A stretch of DNA of 64,000 bases from Sphingobacteriales bacterium JAD_PAG50586_3 (GTDB lineage Bacteria; Bacteroidota; Bacteroidia; CAMBQF01). Of the stretch, positions 25,722 to 35,978 are shown piece by piece. Position numbers and translations under genes: made by a program. Position 1 is the stretch's first letter, and every line of letters begins with the position of its first letter. The notes below the pieces were generated by a model that was given only the letters and a program-made list of their open reading frames with translations, searched no databases and was not told the DNA's origin. The DNA lies in assembly GCA_023213195.1 (NCBI GenBank), contig CP096135.1, forward strand, positions 4,088,842-4,152,841, read 5' to 3'.

Positions 25722-26855
25722 ATGGAACAGTTTTTCGATTTTACATTTTCTCCGTTAATGGTTGTGCTTGGCGCGCTAGGCGTGGTATTCCTTATCCAGT
25801 TATACTACTACCTGGGTGTGTTTACCAAGCTGACAGGCTACAGGCGTGCAGACAATGCTGTAAACCAACAGCCTGTTTCTATTATTATTTGCGCCCGTAA
25901 CGAGGAGGAGAACCTGATGAAGCACCTGCCGCTAATCTTAAACCAAAACTACCCCAAGTTTGAGGTTATTGTGGTTAACGATTGCTCTTGGGACGAAAGC
26001 TACGAGCGTATGCTGCGTATGCAGCCCGATTACCCCCACCTGGAGATACGTAACATTGCCATTAACGACCATTACGAGCACGGAAAGAAGTTTGCCCTAT
26101 CCATAGGTATTAAGGCCGCTAAATATGAGCAATTATTATTGACGGATGCCGATTGCCGACCTGCTTCGGCGGAGTGGCTTAGCCTTATGCAGCGCAACTT
26201 TACCGATAAAAAGGATATTATTCTGGGCTTTAGCCCCTACGAGCGTGGCAAAGGCTTTTTGAATAAGGTTATCCGCTACGACACCTTGCTTATTGGCATA
26301 CACTACCTTACCCAAGCCCTGCGTGGCAAAACCTACATGGGTGTTGGCCGCAACCTGAGTTATAAAAAGGATTTGTTTTTTAACGTAAAGGGTTTTGCAT
26401 CGCACATGCATGTTATGAGTGGTGATGATGACCTGTTTATACAGGAAGTTGCTACCCCAACCAACGTAGCCATAGAGATAGACCATAACGCGCACACCCT
26501 TTCTGCCCCCAAGAAAACCTGGGCCGATTGGTTTACCCAAAAGCGCCGCCATATTAGCACAGCACCGCTTTATCCGGTTTCTACACGGTCGTTTTTAACT
26601 ACCTACTATGTATCTACCGGACTGTTTTACTTGTTGTTAACAACCCTTGCGGTATTTTTATATAATTGGCCTATTCTTATTGCCGTATTTTTACTACGTT
26701 TGGTAATAATGATGGTTGTACTGGGCAATTGCGCTAAAAAACTGAACGAAAAGCCACTGGTGGCACTAATACCGTTCCTTGATTTGGTAATGCTTTTTGT
26801 GTATCCATCAATTTCGGTATCAAAATTGCTTGTCAGAAAGAATAAATGGAGCTAG
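25722..26855 (+). CDS. Membrane family 2 glycosyltransferase
   Basis: 377 residues. An N-terminal membrane helix (MVVLGALGVVFLIQLYYYLG) is followed by a GT-A domain: VSIIICARNEEENLMKHLPLILNQNYPKFEVIVVND, a DADCRP metal-binding DxD-like motif, GDDDLF and a QKRRH (QxxRW-like) motif in FTQKRRHISTAPLYPVS, ending with two or three membrane helices. The layout is that of processive or single-addition GT2 enzymes acting at the inner membrane; the sugar and acceptor are unknown. It overlaps the next gene (a sigma factor) by 10 bases. Confidence 0.88.
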   Translation: MEQFFDFTFSPLMVVLGALGVVFLIQLYYYLGVFTKLTGYRRADNAVNQQPVSIIICARNEEENLMKHLPLILNQNYPKFEVIVVNDCSWDESYERMLRMQPDYPHLEIRNIAINDHYEHGKKFALSIGIKAAKYEQLLLTDADCRPASAEWLSLMQRNFTDKKDIILGFSPYERGKGFLNKVIRYDTLLIGIHYLTQALRGKTYMGVGRNLSYKKDLFFNVKGFASHMHVMSGDDDLFIQEVATPTNVAIEIDHNAHTLSAPKKTWADWFTQKRRHISTAPLYPVSTRSFLTTYYVSTGLFYLLLTTLAVFLYNWPILIAVFLLRLVIMMVVLGNCAKKLNEKPLVALIPFLDLVMLFVYPSISVSKLLVRKNKWS

Positions 26856-27454
26856 GTTCAAACTTATCGGCCAAGGCCGTGTACGATTATAATTTGGTGC
26901 GCCGCGCTGTAGAGCAGGGCGACCAAAAGGCGTATGCTGAGCTTATGGGCCGCTACCGCGACTCGGTGTACTTTATGTTGCTTAAAATGGTTAACAATAA
27001 AGACGACGCCGACGATTTAACTATTGAAGCTTTTGGCAAGGCTTTTAAGCGCCTTGAGCAATACACGCCTACCTACGCATTTAGCACCTGGCTGTTTAAA
27101 ATTGCTACCAACAACTGTATAGACTTTATACGCCGCAAAAAGGCCAATACTTTTTCTATTGATAACCCCATTAGCAGTGGCGATGGTGACGAAATGAGTA
27201 TGGAGCTGCGTTCTCACGGACCCGACCCTGAGGAGCAAATGATTAAGCACCAAAAGGAAAAGCTTATGCGTAACGTAGTTGATAAGCTAAAGCCACGCTA
27301 CCGCCAACTTGTAGAGATGAGGTACTTTCAAGAGTTATCGTACGAAGAAATTGCCGAGCAGCTAGACCTGCCACTAGGTACTGTTAAAGCCCAACTATTC
27401 CGCGCCCGCGAGTTTCTTTTCCAAATTGTAAAGAAGAGCGAAGGGTCTATTTAG
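26846..27454 (+). CDS. ECF-type RNA polymerase sigma factor
   Basis: 202 residues. Region 2 is AYAELMGRYRDSVYFMLLKMVNNKDDADDLTIEAFGKAFKRLEQY-, and region 4 is KPRYRQLVEMRYFQELSYEEIAEQLDLPLGTVKAQLFRAREFLFQIV, with the two typical helices. The ATG at 26846 overlaps the end of the glycosyltransferase, so they share a transcript. No anti-sigma gene is adjacent, which is unusual for ECF factors, although Bacteroidota have many without one. Confidence 0.88.
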   Translation: MELGSNLSAKAVYDYNLVRRAVEQGDQKAYAELMGRYRDSVYFMLLKMVNNKDDADDLTIEAFGKAFKRLEQYTPTYAFSTWLFKIATNNCIDFIRRKKANTFSIDNPISSGDGDEMSMELRSHGPDPEEQMIKHQKEKLMRNVVDKLKPRYRQLVEMRYFQELSYEEIAEQLDLPLGTVKAQLFRAREFLFQIVKKSEGSI

Positions 27455-27506
27455 GTTCCAGGTGTTAGGGAATAGGTGCTAGTAAAAATTTAAAAATGTA
27501 CTTTGT

Positions 27507-27913
27507 ATGCCTACTTTTACCGTTAGTTTCTGCGACCCTTTAAATCCCGAAGTTATAGACCTTGGTGTACACCAAAAAGAAGAGGTGCTTAAGTTGTTTA
27601 ACAACATTAAGTGGAACGATTATTTGGCTACAATGCAGGGGGTGCCTGATGATGAAATCCATTACTCACCCTCTTTTAGCGCTGCAAATTCTGACAATAA
27701 TGCCATAGTTTCAGTATCGGCTTTAGATGGTGGCGCGGGCTTGTTTTACATCATGTATTTTACTCCTTTGGCACCTCGTAAAATTATGGGCATACAAATC
27801 GGTAATAAAGGGGTGATTTACTTGATTTAAATGAAGCTACTTTAGAAACATGTTTACAGGCCATGACTTACTTGGTTAACGATGATTTAGAATCTTTAGC
27901 TAAGATGTTTTAG
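27507..27913 (+). CDS. Small protein of unknown function, about 135 residues (one frameshift)
   Basis: Begins MPTFTVSFCDPLNPEVIDLGVHQKEEVLKLFNNIKWNDYLATMQG and has EIHYSPSFSAANSDNNAIVSVSALD. The G-run at 27810-27813 has four Gs; a fifth would give NKGGDLLDLNEATLETCLQAMTYLVNDDLESLAKMF, ending at the TAG at 27911. The 30-residue tail makes sense as a final helix. I know similar short proteins from Bacteroidota but no function. Confidence 0.6.
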
Positions 27914-27924
27914 CTTTCAACTTT

Positions 27925-28476
27925 ATGAACCAACATTTTACAATAGCAATACTTTCTGCAGGTATCCTGTTGATTGGATGTTTTACTAATTTACCTACAC
28001 AACCTATTAAATCCCAACTTGAAGCCAGACGGGACATGTTGCTTAATACACGTTTAGATACAGCAATAGTTGATTCAAATTTTATTTATGGAGTAATCAC
28101 TGATTTCTACGACTATAAAGATTTTTATAGCCATGCGTGCTTCATTGACAATAATGTTATAGTCCTTCAAAGCAGAAATGGAGGATATGCTAATTTTTTG
28201 AATTTCCCCGTGAACGATGAAGATAATTTATATGTAACCGCTGCTGCAAAAACATTGATAAACAATTCTAAAGAGTTGTTAAGTAGTGCTGAGTTAAAGC
28301 CTAATCTACCGCTACCAGACAGTAATTATGTACGGTTTAATTTTCTTACCCTTAAAGGTATATATGTTATAGAGGATACCAAGGATGCAATAGAAAACGG
28401 GAATTCTAAATTAAAATCCCTCTACACTGATTTACAAGTTTTACATACCGAATGTGCTGCAGCATATAAACCTTAA
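27925..28476 (+). CDS. Putative lipoprotein, unknown function
   Basis: 183 residues with a type II signal peptide: MNQHFTIAILSAGILLIGC, the lipobox being LIGC. The rest shows no recognisable domain; it has several strands (FIYGVITDFYDYKDFYSHACFIDNNVIVLQSR). It lies 11 bases after the preceding small gene and is convergent with the OmpA gene, overlapping it by four bases. Confidence 0.65.
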   Translation: MNQHFTIAILSAGILLIGCFTNLPTQPIKSQLEARRDMLLNTRLDTAIVDSNFIYGVITDFYDYKDFYSHACFIDNNVIVLQSRNGGYANFLNFPVNDEDNLYVTAAAKTLINNSKELLSSAELKPNLPLPDSNYVRFNFLTLKGIYVIEDTKDAIENGNSKLKSLYTDLQVLHTECAAAYKP

Positions 28477-29625
28477 TGCATCTGCCTTACCAGTTTTATC
28501 TCTACCCTCCTATTTAAATCTTTATTAGTGCTTAGAGGCGCAGTTTCTCCATAGCCCCAGGAGCTTATAATAGAGTGATGAACACCTTTGCTTATTAAAT
28601 AATCGGCAACTGCTTTAGCTCGGTTTTCTGATAGTTTCATATTGTGTTCATCAGTCCCAACATCATCAGTATGGCCGCCCACCTCTATGCGGTAGCCATG
28701 TAGGTTTTTAAGGTAATCAGCCACGCTGTCTAACGATGGGTAGGATTTAGAAAGGATGTTCCATTTATCAGTATCAAAATACAGGTTTGGAATGATGAAG
28801 GGCTTATCTAAACTAACCACAGGCGGTGTTTTTACAGGCTCTGCGGGTACATCAACTATAGTTAACGATACATCATCAATATAGTAATAGGTATAGGGCT
28901 TTCTATCAGTTACAACGCCGGTGGCTTTATCTTTTGCCGGGAATTTTCCTTTAAACGTGGGCACACCAAAGGCCCCAATAACAAGGTAGTTTTCGCCACC
29001 GCGAGCGGTATAAAAACCTTCGGTATTTTTCCAGTTTATGGTATCAGTAAAAGTGGTTAAATCGAATGTAATATCGGGCCTGCCTTTTATAGATTCGGTA
29101 TTGTACCCCAGCATTGGCCTTTTAGTTGGCAGGGTAGAATTATCAGCCAAAAAAATAGCGTGCAAATTACTGCCATAGTAAAACGATTTATCGGCTAAGG
29201 CTAACAAACATACCTAAACGGTACTTAACGCCCTTTTTAAGCGGCTCTATAAGCTTTACGCACATATATTCTGCATACTCCTTATTGATAGAAGCATACG
29301 CCGCTAAGCCGCTGTAGCTGTTGCCTGTGTGTGGGTATTGAAAGCCAATATCGTTAACCGGCACCTCAGCTTTTTGCGATGATTCCGGGTTTGGCTCTTT
29401 CTTGGTTTTCTTATCCTCAACAGGTGGTGTGGCTGTTACATTGCAATTAGAAAACACATCGGGTGTACCCTCTGTAGGCCTATACCAATGTTGTAAAAGG
29501 TAAAACTGATTAAATTCTGAAGGACACCCCTTGTAGTGGTTAAAGCTACTGTCGGGTATTAGGTTTTGGGCAGTTGTAAAGTAAGGTAACAGATATACAA
29601 GTAAAAACAAACTTAAACACCGCAT
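28473..29625 (-). CDS. OmpA family outer-membrane protein (one frameshift)
   Basis: A signal peptide (MRCLSLFLLVYLLPYFTTA) is followed by an N-terminal domain (NLIPDSSFNHYKGCPSEFNQFYLLQHWYRPTEG) and a C-terminal OmpA domain: LYFDTDKWNILSKSYPSLDSVADYLKNLHGYRIEVGGHTDDVGTDEHNMKLSENRAKAVADYLISKGV, which binds peptidoglycan. An extra base near 29199-29200 breaks the frame; removing it gives YRLGMFVSLADKSFYYGSN and 383 residues. The start at 29625 lies just downstream of an inverted repeat. It probably anchors the outer membrane to the cell wall. Confidence 0.85.
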
Positions 29626-29631
29626 GGTGAG

Positions 29632-29651
29632 ATTCCCGCCTTCGCGGGAAT
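29632..29651. repeat. Short palindromic repeat ATTCCCGC/GCGGGAAT
   Basis: An 8-bp perfect inverted repeat with a 4-nt spacer, immediately upstream of the ompA-type start. Repeats with this ATTCCCGC...GCGGGAAT core are found dispersed in many bacterial genomes. Confidence 0.7.
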
Positions 29652-29665
29652 GATGATTGGCTTTA

Positions 29666-31469
29666 TTATTCTTCGCCAACATACATCTCTTCAAAAATAG
29701 CCTTGTATTTTTTCTCAATTACGTTGCGTTTAAGCTTCATGGTGCTGGTTATTTCATCATCTTCAATAGTAAACGATTTGGGCAGCACGCGGTAATATTT
29801 AACGGTCATATACGGTGGCAGGTTTTTGTTTGCCTTGCCTACTTCTTTTTCTATCCTTTCTAAAACCTTTGGGTCTTTAATTTTTTCTTCAAATGGCAGT
29901 TCTTTATTGGCAACCGTTGCATCTACAACAGTAGCATCTAGCGTTAACAGGGCAGTAATATACTTACGCTTATCGCCATGGACATGTGCCATTTCTATAA
30001 TGCCGCCCTGTGCCAACTGGTTTTGTATGGCTGCGGGGGCAACGTTTTTACCGCCCGATGTGATAATAAGTTGCTTTTTACGGTCGGTAATTTTTAAAAA
30101 GCCATCGGCATCAAACTCGCCTATATCGCCGGTTTTATAAAAACCATCTGTTGTAAAGCTCTCTGCGGTTTCTTCGGGCCTGTTCCAGTACTCTTTAAAA
30201 ATATTCGGTCCTTTAACAAGTATTTCACCATCATCGGCAATTTTTACTTCGGCGTCGGGCAGTGCAGTTCCAACGGTGCCAAACTTATACAAGCCCGGCG
30301 AGTTTATTGTTACCGGCGCAGTACCTTCAGTAAAGCCCCAACCTTCTAAAATCAATATATCCAGCGAGTGGAAAAAGCGCATAATATCGGCACTTAACGG
30401 TGCCCCGCCCGATACAAAATAACGTATCTTTCCACCAAACCGTTGCTTTATTTTTGAGTAGAATAAGCTTGTTGGCAATACTATGCTGAAATTTTAGAAA
30501 ACCTTTGGGCTCTTGCTTTTGCTGGCGCAGTAAACTAACCTTGCCCCCAACACGCAGCGCCCAATTAAATAACCAACGCTTTATTGGTGGGCCTGTTTTT
30601 ACACCTAACTTAACACGGGTATATATTTTCTCAAACACACGCGGAACAGCAGCTACCAAATCGGGCTGCACTTCGGGCAGGTTGGCTACAATGGTTTCCA
30701 TACTCTCTGCATAGGCAATGGTTTTACCTAGTGCTACCATTGCATAATAACCGGCAAATTTTTCTAGCGCATGGGCAAGTGGCAAAAAGCTAAGGTTGCA
30801 TTTAACCTGGTCTAGGTTAATATCTGAATGGCTAAGCACCATTTCCATATTGCGCACATAGTTATTGTGTGTAAGCACTGCACCCTTTGGCGCCCCGGTA
30901 GTGCCGCTGGTATAAATAATAGTAACTATATCATCAGGGGTTAGCTTATTAGCTACCTCGTTAATGGTAGCCTTGGTAGTGTTGCTTAGAGGCGTGCGCA
31001 GCAAATCATTAAATGGGCGCACAAAATTATTATCATCAGCCTGAAATTCATCAAACACATAAATGCGTTTTAATGTGGTTAATTTATCTTTCACTGAAAG
31101 AAATTTATCCAGTTGCTGTTGATTTTCTACAAACAAAAACTTTGCGCCTAAATCGTTTAATATGTAAGCACTCTCATCGGCCAGGGTAGAAGTATATATT
31201 GCAGAGGTTATGCCGCCGGCAAGCAATACAGCCAAATCTGCATAAGCCCACTCGGGCCGGTTGAACGATACTACTACTCCCCTGTCTCTATACTCCAACC
31301 CATCGTTATACAAGCCCTGTGCAACTTTTAAAACCTTATTGCCGAGGGTGGCATACATTTCATCGGTATACTTACCATTTTGTTTAAAGAGTAAAGCTGT
31401 GGCGCCGGCATACTTATCAAAGTTGGCTAAAAACAGCTTGTTAAGGGTATCAAACTCTAATTTCTTCAT
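29666..31469 (-). CDS. Long-chain acyl-CoA ligase (AMP-forming; one frameshift)
   Basis: Activates a fatty acid with ATP and CoA. AMP-binding signature is IIYTSGTTGAPKGAVLTHNN; further motifs are LSFLPLAHALEK, FVSGGAPLSADIMRFFHSLDILILEGWGFTEGTAP, DGFYKTGDIGEFDADGFLKITDRKKQLIITSGGKNVAPAAI. An extra base near 30466-30468 shifts the frame; without it the sequence reads HSIANKLFYSKIKQRFGGKIRYFVSGG. The total is 600 residues, the size of FadD-type long-chain ligases. The ATG at 31469 is chosen over a TTG nine bases earlier. Confidence 0.9.
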
Positions 31470-31610
31470 TTTGTACAATAAAAAAAACTATTTGATTATC
31501 AATAGTTTACATCTTTTGTTTAACTTTTTGTTTAGATAAGTGAAACAAAAAATTGAGTTATGTTTTATGTGAAAGTAAAAATTAATTAACCACAACCAAC
31601 CATAATAGCA

Positions 31611-34052
31611 ATGAAAAAGACTCTTATTAAAATTATTACTACAGCGTCGGCCCTGTTTTTTAGTGGCGGCGTTTTTGCACAAACGGCAAAAGTTCAGGTT
31701 ATACACAACTGTGCCGATGCTGCTGCTGCTGAAGTGGACGTATATGTAAACGGAAACTTAACGTTTAACAATTTTGCATTCCGCACCTCAACTGCATTTT
31801 TAGACCTACCTGCTGGCGTTCCACTATCAATTGCTGTTGCCCCAGGTACAAGCACAAACGTATCTGAAGCACTTTACACAACCAGCTTAACCCTAACCAA
31901 CGGTAACCGTTATGTAGTTGTTGCAAATGGTATTGTTAGCCCAACAGGCTACAGCCCTGCACCTGCTTTTGGCCTAAATGCTTACAACTTAGGTACAAGC
32001 ACAGGCGTTGCCCCTGCAGGTACAACAGGTTTACTTGTTGTGCATGGTAGTACAGATGCACCAACTGTAGACGTAGGCCTTGCTGAACCTGGTAGCTACA
32101 CCAATGTTATCAATGATTTGGCTTACTCTACCTCATCGCCAGCATCATCTTACACAGATGTGCCAACAGCAGACTACCAATTACAAATACGTACTGCCGA
32201 TGGTCTTACAGGTGTGGCCGAGTATAGTGCGCCTTTACAAACACTAGGCTTAGGTACTCAAAGCATTGTGGTACTTGCATCGGGCTTTTTAACCCCAGGT
32301 AATAACAGCAATGGTCCGGCTTTTGGTTTATATGTTGCCCTGCCAACCGGTGGCGCTTTAGTACCATTATCAAATGTAGGTTTATCTCCTGCACGCGTAC
32401 AAATTATACACAATGCTGCCGATGCTGCTGCTGCAAGTGTAGACGTTTACTTAAACAATGGTCCAACCCCAACACTTGACAATTTTGCTTTCCGCACGGC
32501 TACTCCTTTTATTGATTTTCCAGCATCTACCGATGTAGAAATTGATATTGCAGGCGGTAACAGCACAGGTCCTAACCCTGCTGTATTTACCCAAACAGTA
32601 AACGTGCCTACCGGTACTTACATATTAGTAGCTAATGGTATTGTTAGCCCAACAGGTTACAGCCCTGCTCCTGCTTTTGGCCTTGACGTTTTTGCCGGTG
32701 CCCGCGAATCAGCTACAGATGGCAACAATACTGATGTATTAGTATACCATGGCTCTACCGATGCCCCAACTGTTGATGTTAAAGAGGTTTCTGGCCCATT
32801 AAGCTTCCCTACAATTGTAGATAATGCTTCTTACAATGATTTTGCCGGTTACTTATCATTACCAACTTCAGATTATAGCATACAAGTGCGCACGAGCGAT
32901 GGTGTTGATGCCGTTGCAGAATATGGTGCCCCTCTACAAACCTTGTCTTTAAACGGTGTTGCCTTAACAGTATTAGCATCGGGCTTTTTAAACCCTGCTA
33001 ACAACAGCGGTGGACCAGCTTTTGGTCTTTATGTTGCTTTACCAAGTGGTGGTAACTTAATACCACTTCCAACACAAGATATTTCTACCAGCCGTGTGCA
33101 AATTATACACAACGCTGCCGACCCAGCAGCTGCACAGGTTGATGTTGTAGTTAATGGTACTACTGTTGCTGACAACTTTGCTTTCCGCGCTGCTACTCCG
33201 TTTATTGATTTAAAAGGTGGCTTGCCATACAATATTGAAGTAAAAACAGCCAATGGCGCTACTACTATCGGCTCTATACCTGCTGCTACTTTCACCGCTA
33301 ACGAAAAATATGTTGTATTGGCACAAGGTGTTGCCGGCCCTGGTTTTGAAACCAATGCCGATGTTGATGCTGACGACAATGATTTTGGTTTCTACGTATA
33401 CGAAGGCGCTAAAGAAAAGCCTGCTAGCAACTCAACATTTGAATTTATTGGTGTACACGGCTCAACAGATGCACCTAAAGTAGATATAATTGCCCGCGGT
33501 GTTGCTACAGTTTTAGACAATGTATCGTATGGTGATATCAGTGCTACTTACATCCCCGTTCCTGCTGCATCTTACTTATTAGATGTTACGCCTGCGGCTG
33601 ATAACGCTACTATTGTAGCTACTTATGGAGCTAACTTAACAGGTTTAAATGGCAAAACAGGTGTTGTATTTGCATCGGGCTTTTTAACCCCTGCAAATGA
33701 TAACGACGGCCCTGCTTTTTCTCTATGCTTTGCTTTAAACGATGGTACTACCGGTTGTTTCTCTAACGTTACTTCTATTGAAGAAAGTAACCTTGTAGTA
33801 AACACATCATTATACCCTAACCCAGCAAATGTTACTACCACTTTTGAGTATACCCTTAAAGAGAAAACAGACTTTACTTTACGTATAGTTGATGTTACAG
33901 GTAAAGTGATAGAGAACATTTACAAAGGCAACCAAGCCGCAGGTTTATACCGCGAAACTGTTGACCTATCTGGCTATGCAGCTGGTGTATACTTTATACA
34001 AGTAAACAACGGCGTTAGCTCTTTCAGCAAAAAATTAATTATCACCAACTAA
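31611..34052 (+). CDS. Secreted DUF4397 repeat protein with T9SS sorting domain
   Basis: 813 residues. A signal peptide (MKKTLIKIITTASALFFSGGVFA) precedes three tandem units of about 235 residues. Each unit has two similar halves, one with VQ(V/I)IHN(C/A)AD.AAA.VDV and one with HGSTDAP(T/K)VD(V/I), so six DUF4397-like modules in all. The end is a T9SS type A sorting domain: SLYPNPANVTTTFEYTL, DVTGKVIENIYKGNQAAGLYRETVDLSGYAAGVYFIQV. It is thus exported through the PorV-dependent system and probably attached to the cell surface. Units 1 and 2 share long stretches of identical DNA (for example ATTGTTAGCCCAACAGG), a sign of recent duplication or gene conversion. Confidence 0.88.
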   Translation: MKKTLIKIITTASALFFSGGVFAQTAKVQVIHNCADAAAAEVDVYVNGNLTFNNFAFRTSTAFLDLPAGVPLSIAVAPGTSTNVSEALYTTSLTLTNGNRYVVVANGIVSPTGYSPAPAFGLNAYNLGTSTGVAPAGTTGLLVVHGSTDAPTVDVGLAEPGSYTNVINDLAYSTSSPASSYTDVPTADYQLQIRTADGLTGVAEYSAPLQTLGLGTQSIVVLASGFLTPGNNSNGPAFGLYVALPTGGALVPLSNVGLSPARVQIIHNAADAAAASVDVYLNNGPTPTLDNFAFRTATPFIDFPASTDVEIDIAGGNSTGPNPAVFTQTVNVPTGTYILVANGIVSPTGYSPAPAFGLDVFAGARESATDGNNTDVLVYHGSTDAPTVDVKEVSGPLSFPTIVDNASYNDFAGYLSLPTSDYSIQVRTSDGVDAVAEYGAPLQTLSLNGVALTVLASGFLNPANNSGGPAFGLYVALPSGGNLIPLPTQDISTSRVQIIHNAADPAAAQVDVVVNGTTVADNFAFRAATPFIDLKGGLPYNIEVKTANGATTIGSIPAATFTANEKYVVLAQGVAGPGFETNADVDADDNDFGFYVYEGAKEKPASNSTFEFIGVHGSTDAPKVDIIARGVATVLDNVSYGDISATYIPVPAASYLLDVTPAADNATIVATYGANLTGLNGKTGVVFASGFLTPANDNDGPAFSLCFALNDGTTGCFSNVTSIEESNLVVNTSLYPNPANVTTTFEYTLKEKTDFTLRIVDVTGKVIENIYKGNQAAGLYRETVDLSGYAAGVYFIQVNNGVSSFSKKLIITN

Positions 34053-34093
34053 AGATAGTTTAGTATCAATTCCTGTTTTTATTGATTTTTTGG

Positions 34094-34123
34094 AAAAACC
34101 GCCCTGTAAGGGGCGGTTTTTTT
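34094..34123 (+). terminator. Intrinsic terminator after the DUF4397 gene
   Basis: AAAAACCGCCC-TGTAAG-GGGCGGTTTTT, an 11-bp stem with T-tract. Confidence 0.92.
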
Positions 34124-34137
34124 ATTGCTGAATTTCT

Positions 34138-34145
34138 TATTTTTG
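34138..34145 (+). promoter_or_regulatory. -7 box (TATTTTTG) for the second T9SS cargo gene
   Basis: Perfect TAnnTTTG match, 5 bases before the ATG at 34151, again implying a leaderless transcript. It lies directly after the terminator. Confidence 0.55.
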
Positions 34146-34150
34146 ATGTT

Positions 34151-35122
34151 ATGAATAAGGCTAAACTACTATTACTATCCATATTGTTTTTAGCGTGTGC
34201 GGTAATCAATAAATCTCACGCCCAAAGCTTTATTATGCCCAATGCTACATGGTGCTACTATTATTCATCTTTCCAATACTTTAACTACACCCAGTTTACT
34301 TACAGTGCAGATACTACTATTGACAATTACCCTACTAAAATAATTACCGAAAACAAGCGAAATTATTATTTTGACGATAATATGATAGTGCATTTAAGCG
34401 GTTCGTCTTTCTTTAAAAAGCATTATGTAAGAGAGTCTAACGATACTGTTTGGGCGTATGTAGATGGCCAATTTTATATACAGTATATTTTTAACGCACT
34501 ACCCGGCGATAGCTGGCCTACCAATGATTGGGTTAATAACCTACCTGCTTGCAACAATGCGTATATTACTGTTGTAGATACTACCAGCACAACCTTTAAT
34601 GGTGAACATTTAAAAGGCTTGCTGCTAAACAAATCGGCCTGCTCTGCTGGGTGGCCATTGCCTACAGGCTTTGAAATGGTTTACTATAAGCTTGGCCCAC
34701 AAACCACAACGCTATTGCCAACTACATGGCCTGCTGTAGACACCAGCGCTACTTACTGTGCATCAGAAGATTTTGTATCGTACCACGACATTAATAACCC
34801 TATGCCTAATGAGGGTGCTAATTACTGTAAGTTTAATGCCGTTGGTGTTGATGAGAACGATGCATTCTCCTTTAACCTGCTATACCCCAACCCATCTACC
34901 ACAATAGCTACTTTTGAATACTCTCTTAAACACAAAGCCAATATTACCTTTAGCTTATTTGACTATATCGGGAAGCTGGTAAAAAGCATGTACCGTGGAA
35001 ACCAGCCCTTAGGCTTTTACCGTGAAACAATAGATGTGTCAGACCATCCGCCGGGAATGTACCTGCTGCAAATAGCTACCGGTACTACTGTTTTAAATAA
35101 AACGTTGGTTATAGAAAATTAA
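34151..35122 (+). CDS. Secreted protein with T9SS sorting domain
   Basis: 323 residues beginning MNKAKLLLLSILFLACAVINKSHA, a signal peptide. The middle (about 220 residues) is rich in Tyr, Trp and Thr and is not a domain I recognise. The C-terminus is a T9SS domain: SFNLLYPNPSTTIATFEYSL, FDYIGKLVKSMYRGNQPLGFYRETIDVSDHPPGMYLLQI. This tail is close in sequence to that of the preceding DUF4397 protein, so the two may share a recent sorting-domain ancestor. Confidence 0.82.
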   Translation: MNKAKLLLLSILFLACAVINKSHAQSFIMPNATWCYYYSSFQYFNYTQFTYSADTTIDNYPTKIITENKRNYYFDDNMIVHLSGSSFFKKHYVRESNDTVWAYVDGQFYIQYIFNALPGDSWPTNDWVNNLPACNNAYITVVDTTSTTFNGEHLKGLLLNKSACSAGWPLPTGFEMVYYKLGPQTTTLLPTTWPAVDTSATYCASEDFVSYHDINNPMPNEGANYCKFNAVGVDENDAFSFNLLYPNPSTTIATFEYSLKHKANITFSLFDYIGKLVKSMYRGNQPLGFYRETIDVSDHPPGMYLLQIATGTTVLNKTLVIEN

Positions 35123-35171
35123 AAAGCCGCACCTATACAGCACGGCCTTTCTATCAAATATTTTGTAAAAC

Positions 35172-35852
35172 TTAGTTACGACGGCCCATGTACAGCATTA
35201 TGTAGTACAACAGGGTAGATAGCGAAGCTAAAGCAGCTACTACATAAGTAGAAGCTGCCCAGCCAAGAGCGTTTTTAGCTAGCTTATGCTGCTCGGGTGG
35301 GGTAATGCCTGTTTTTTCTAACCATACCAATGCACGGTTAGAGGCATCAAACTCTACCGGAAGGGTTACAAAGGTAAAGAGCGTTGTTGCTGCATACAGA
35401 ACAATACCTATTAACAACAATTGCGGAAACGTGCCTAAAAACAGTATGCCACCAATTAGCAACCAGGGCAAAATACGCGATGTAACACTTAGCACCGGCA
35501 CCATTTGAGAGCGCATGGTTAACCAAGAGTAAGCATGGGCATGTTGCACGGCGTGGCCACACTCGTGGGCGGCTACTGCAGCGGCAGCAACATTACGACC
35601 ATGGTATACATCGGCGCTAAGGTTTACCGTTTTATCGGTTGGGTTGTAGTGGTCGGTTAAGCGGCCTTCTACAGAAACTACCTTAACATCGTAAATATCA
35701 TTTTCGCGCAACATGCGCTGGGCAATTTCGGCACCACTAAGGTTATCCTTAACAGGTATTTGTTGGTACTGCTGAAACTTGCTTTTTAGTTGGGCGCTAA
35801 CCGCAAACCCAATCAGGGCAAACACAATGCCCAATATATACATTCCTAACAT
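35172..35852 (-). CDS. YugP-type membrane zinc metallopeptidase
   Basis: 226 residues. The zinc motif HECGH sits in AAAAVAAHECGHAVQHAHAYSW, with a preceding VEGRLTDHYNPTDKTVNLSADVYHGRN block, and three to four membrane helices (MYILGIVFALIGFAV at the start, ILPWLLIGGILFLGTFPQLLLIGIVLYAATTLF, and one at the end). The family is widespread; its substrates are unknown. It is convergent with the T9SS cargo gene. Start ATG at 35852; ATG at 35843 is equally plausible. Confidence 0.9.
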   Translation of the reverse strand: MLGMYILGIVFALIGFAVSAQLKSKFQQYQQIPVKDNLSGAEIAQRMLRENDIYDVKVVSVEGRLTDHYNPTDKTVNLSADVYHGRNVAAAAVAAHECGHAVQHAHAYSWLTMRSQMVPVLSVTSRILPWLLIGGILFLGTFPQLLLIGIVLYAATTLFTFVTLPVEFDASNRALVWLEKTGITPPEQHKLAKNALGWAASTYVVAALASLSTLLYYIMLYMGRRN

Positions 35853-35966
35853 TTTCGTTCTTTTTTCTAATTATACATCAAAAACAATGCTACAAGGCTA
35901 TTGTTGCAAGTTTGACACTAATTGTATGACGGAATGGCGGGCATTAGTATAAACAAATTTATATTG

Positions 35967-35974
35967 TAACTTTG
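35967..35974 (+). promoter_or_regulatory. -7 box (TAACTTTG) of the glycan cluster
   Basis: Perfect TAnnTTTG match, 4 bases before the first ATG of the cluster at 35979. Confidence 0.55.
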
Positions 35975-35978
35975 CTAC

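Noticed and set aside
29630..29660. CRISPR-like or REP array at the ompA leader
   Set aside because: Only one inverted repeat is present, with no spacers or second copy nearby.
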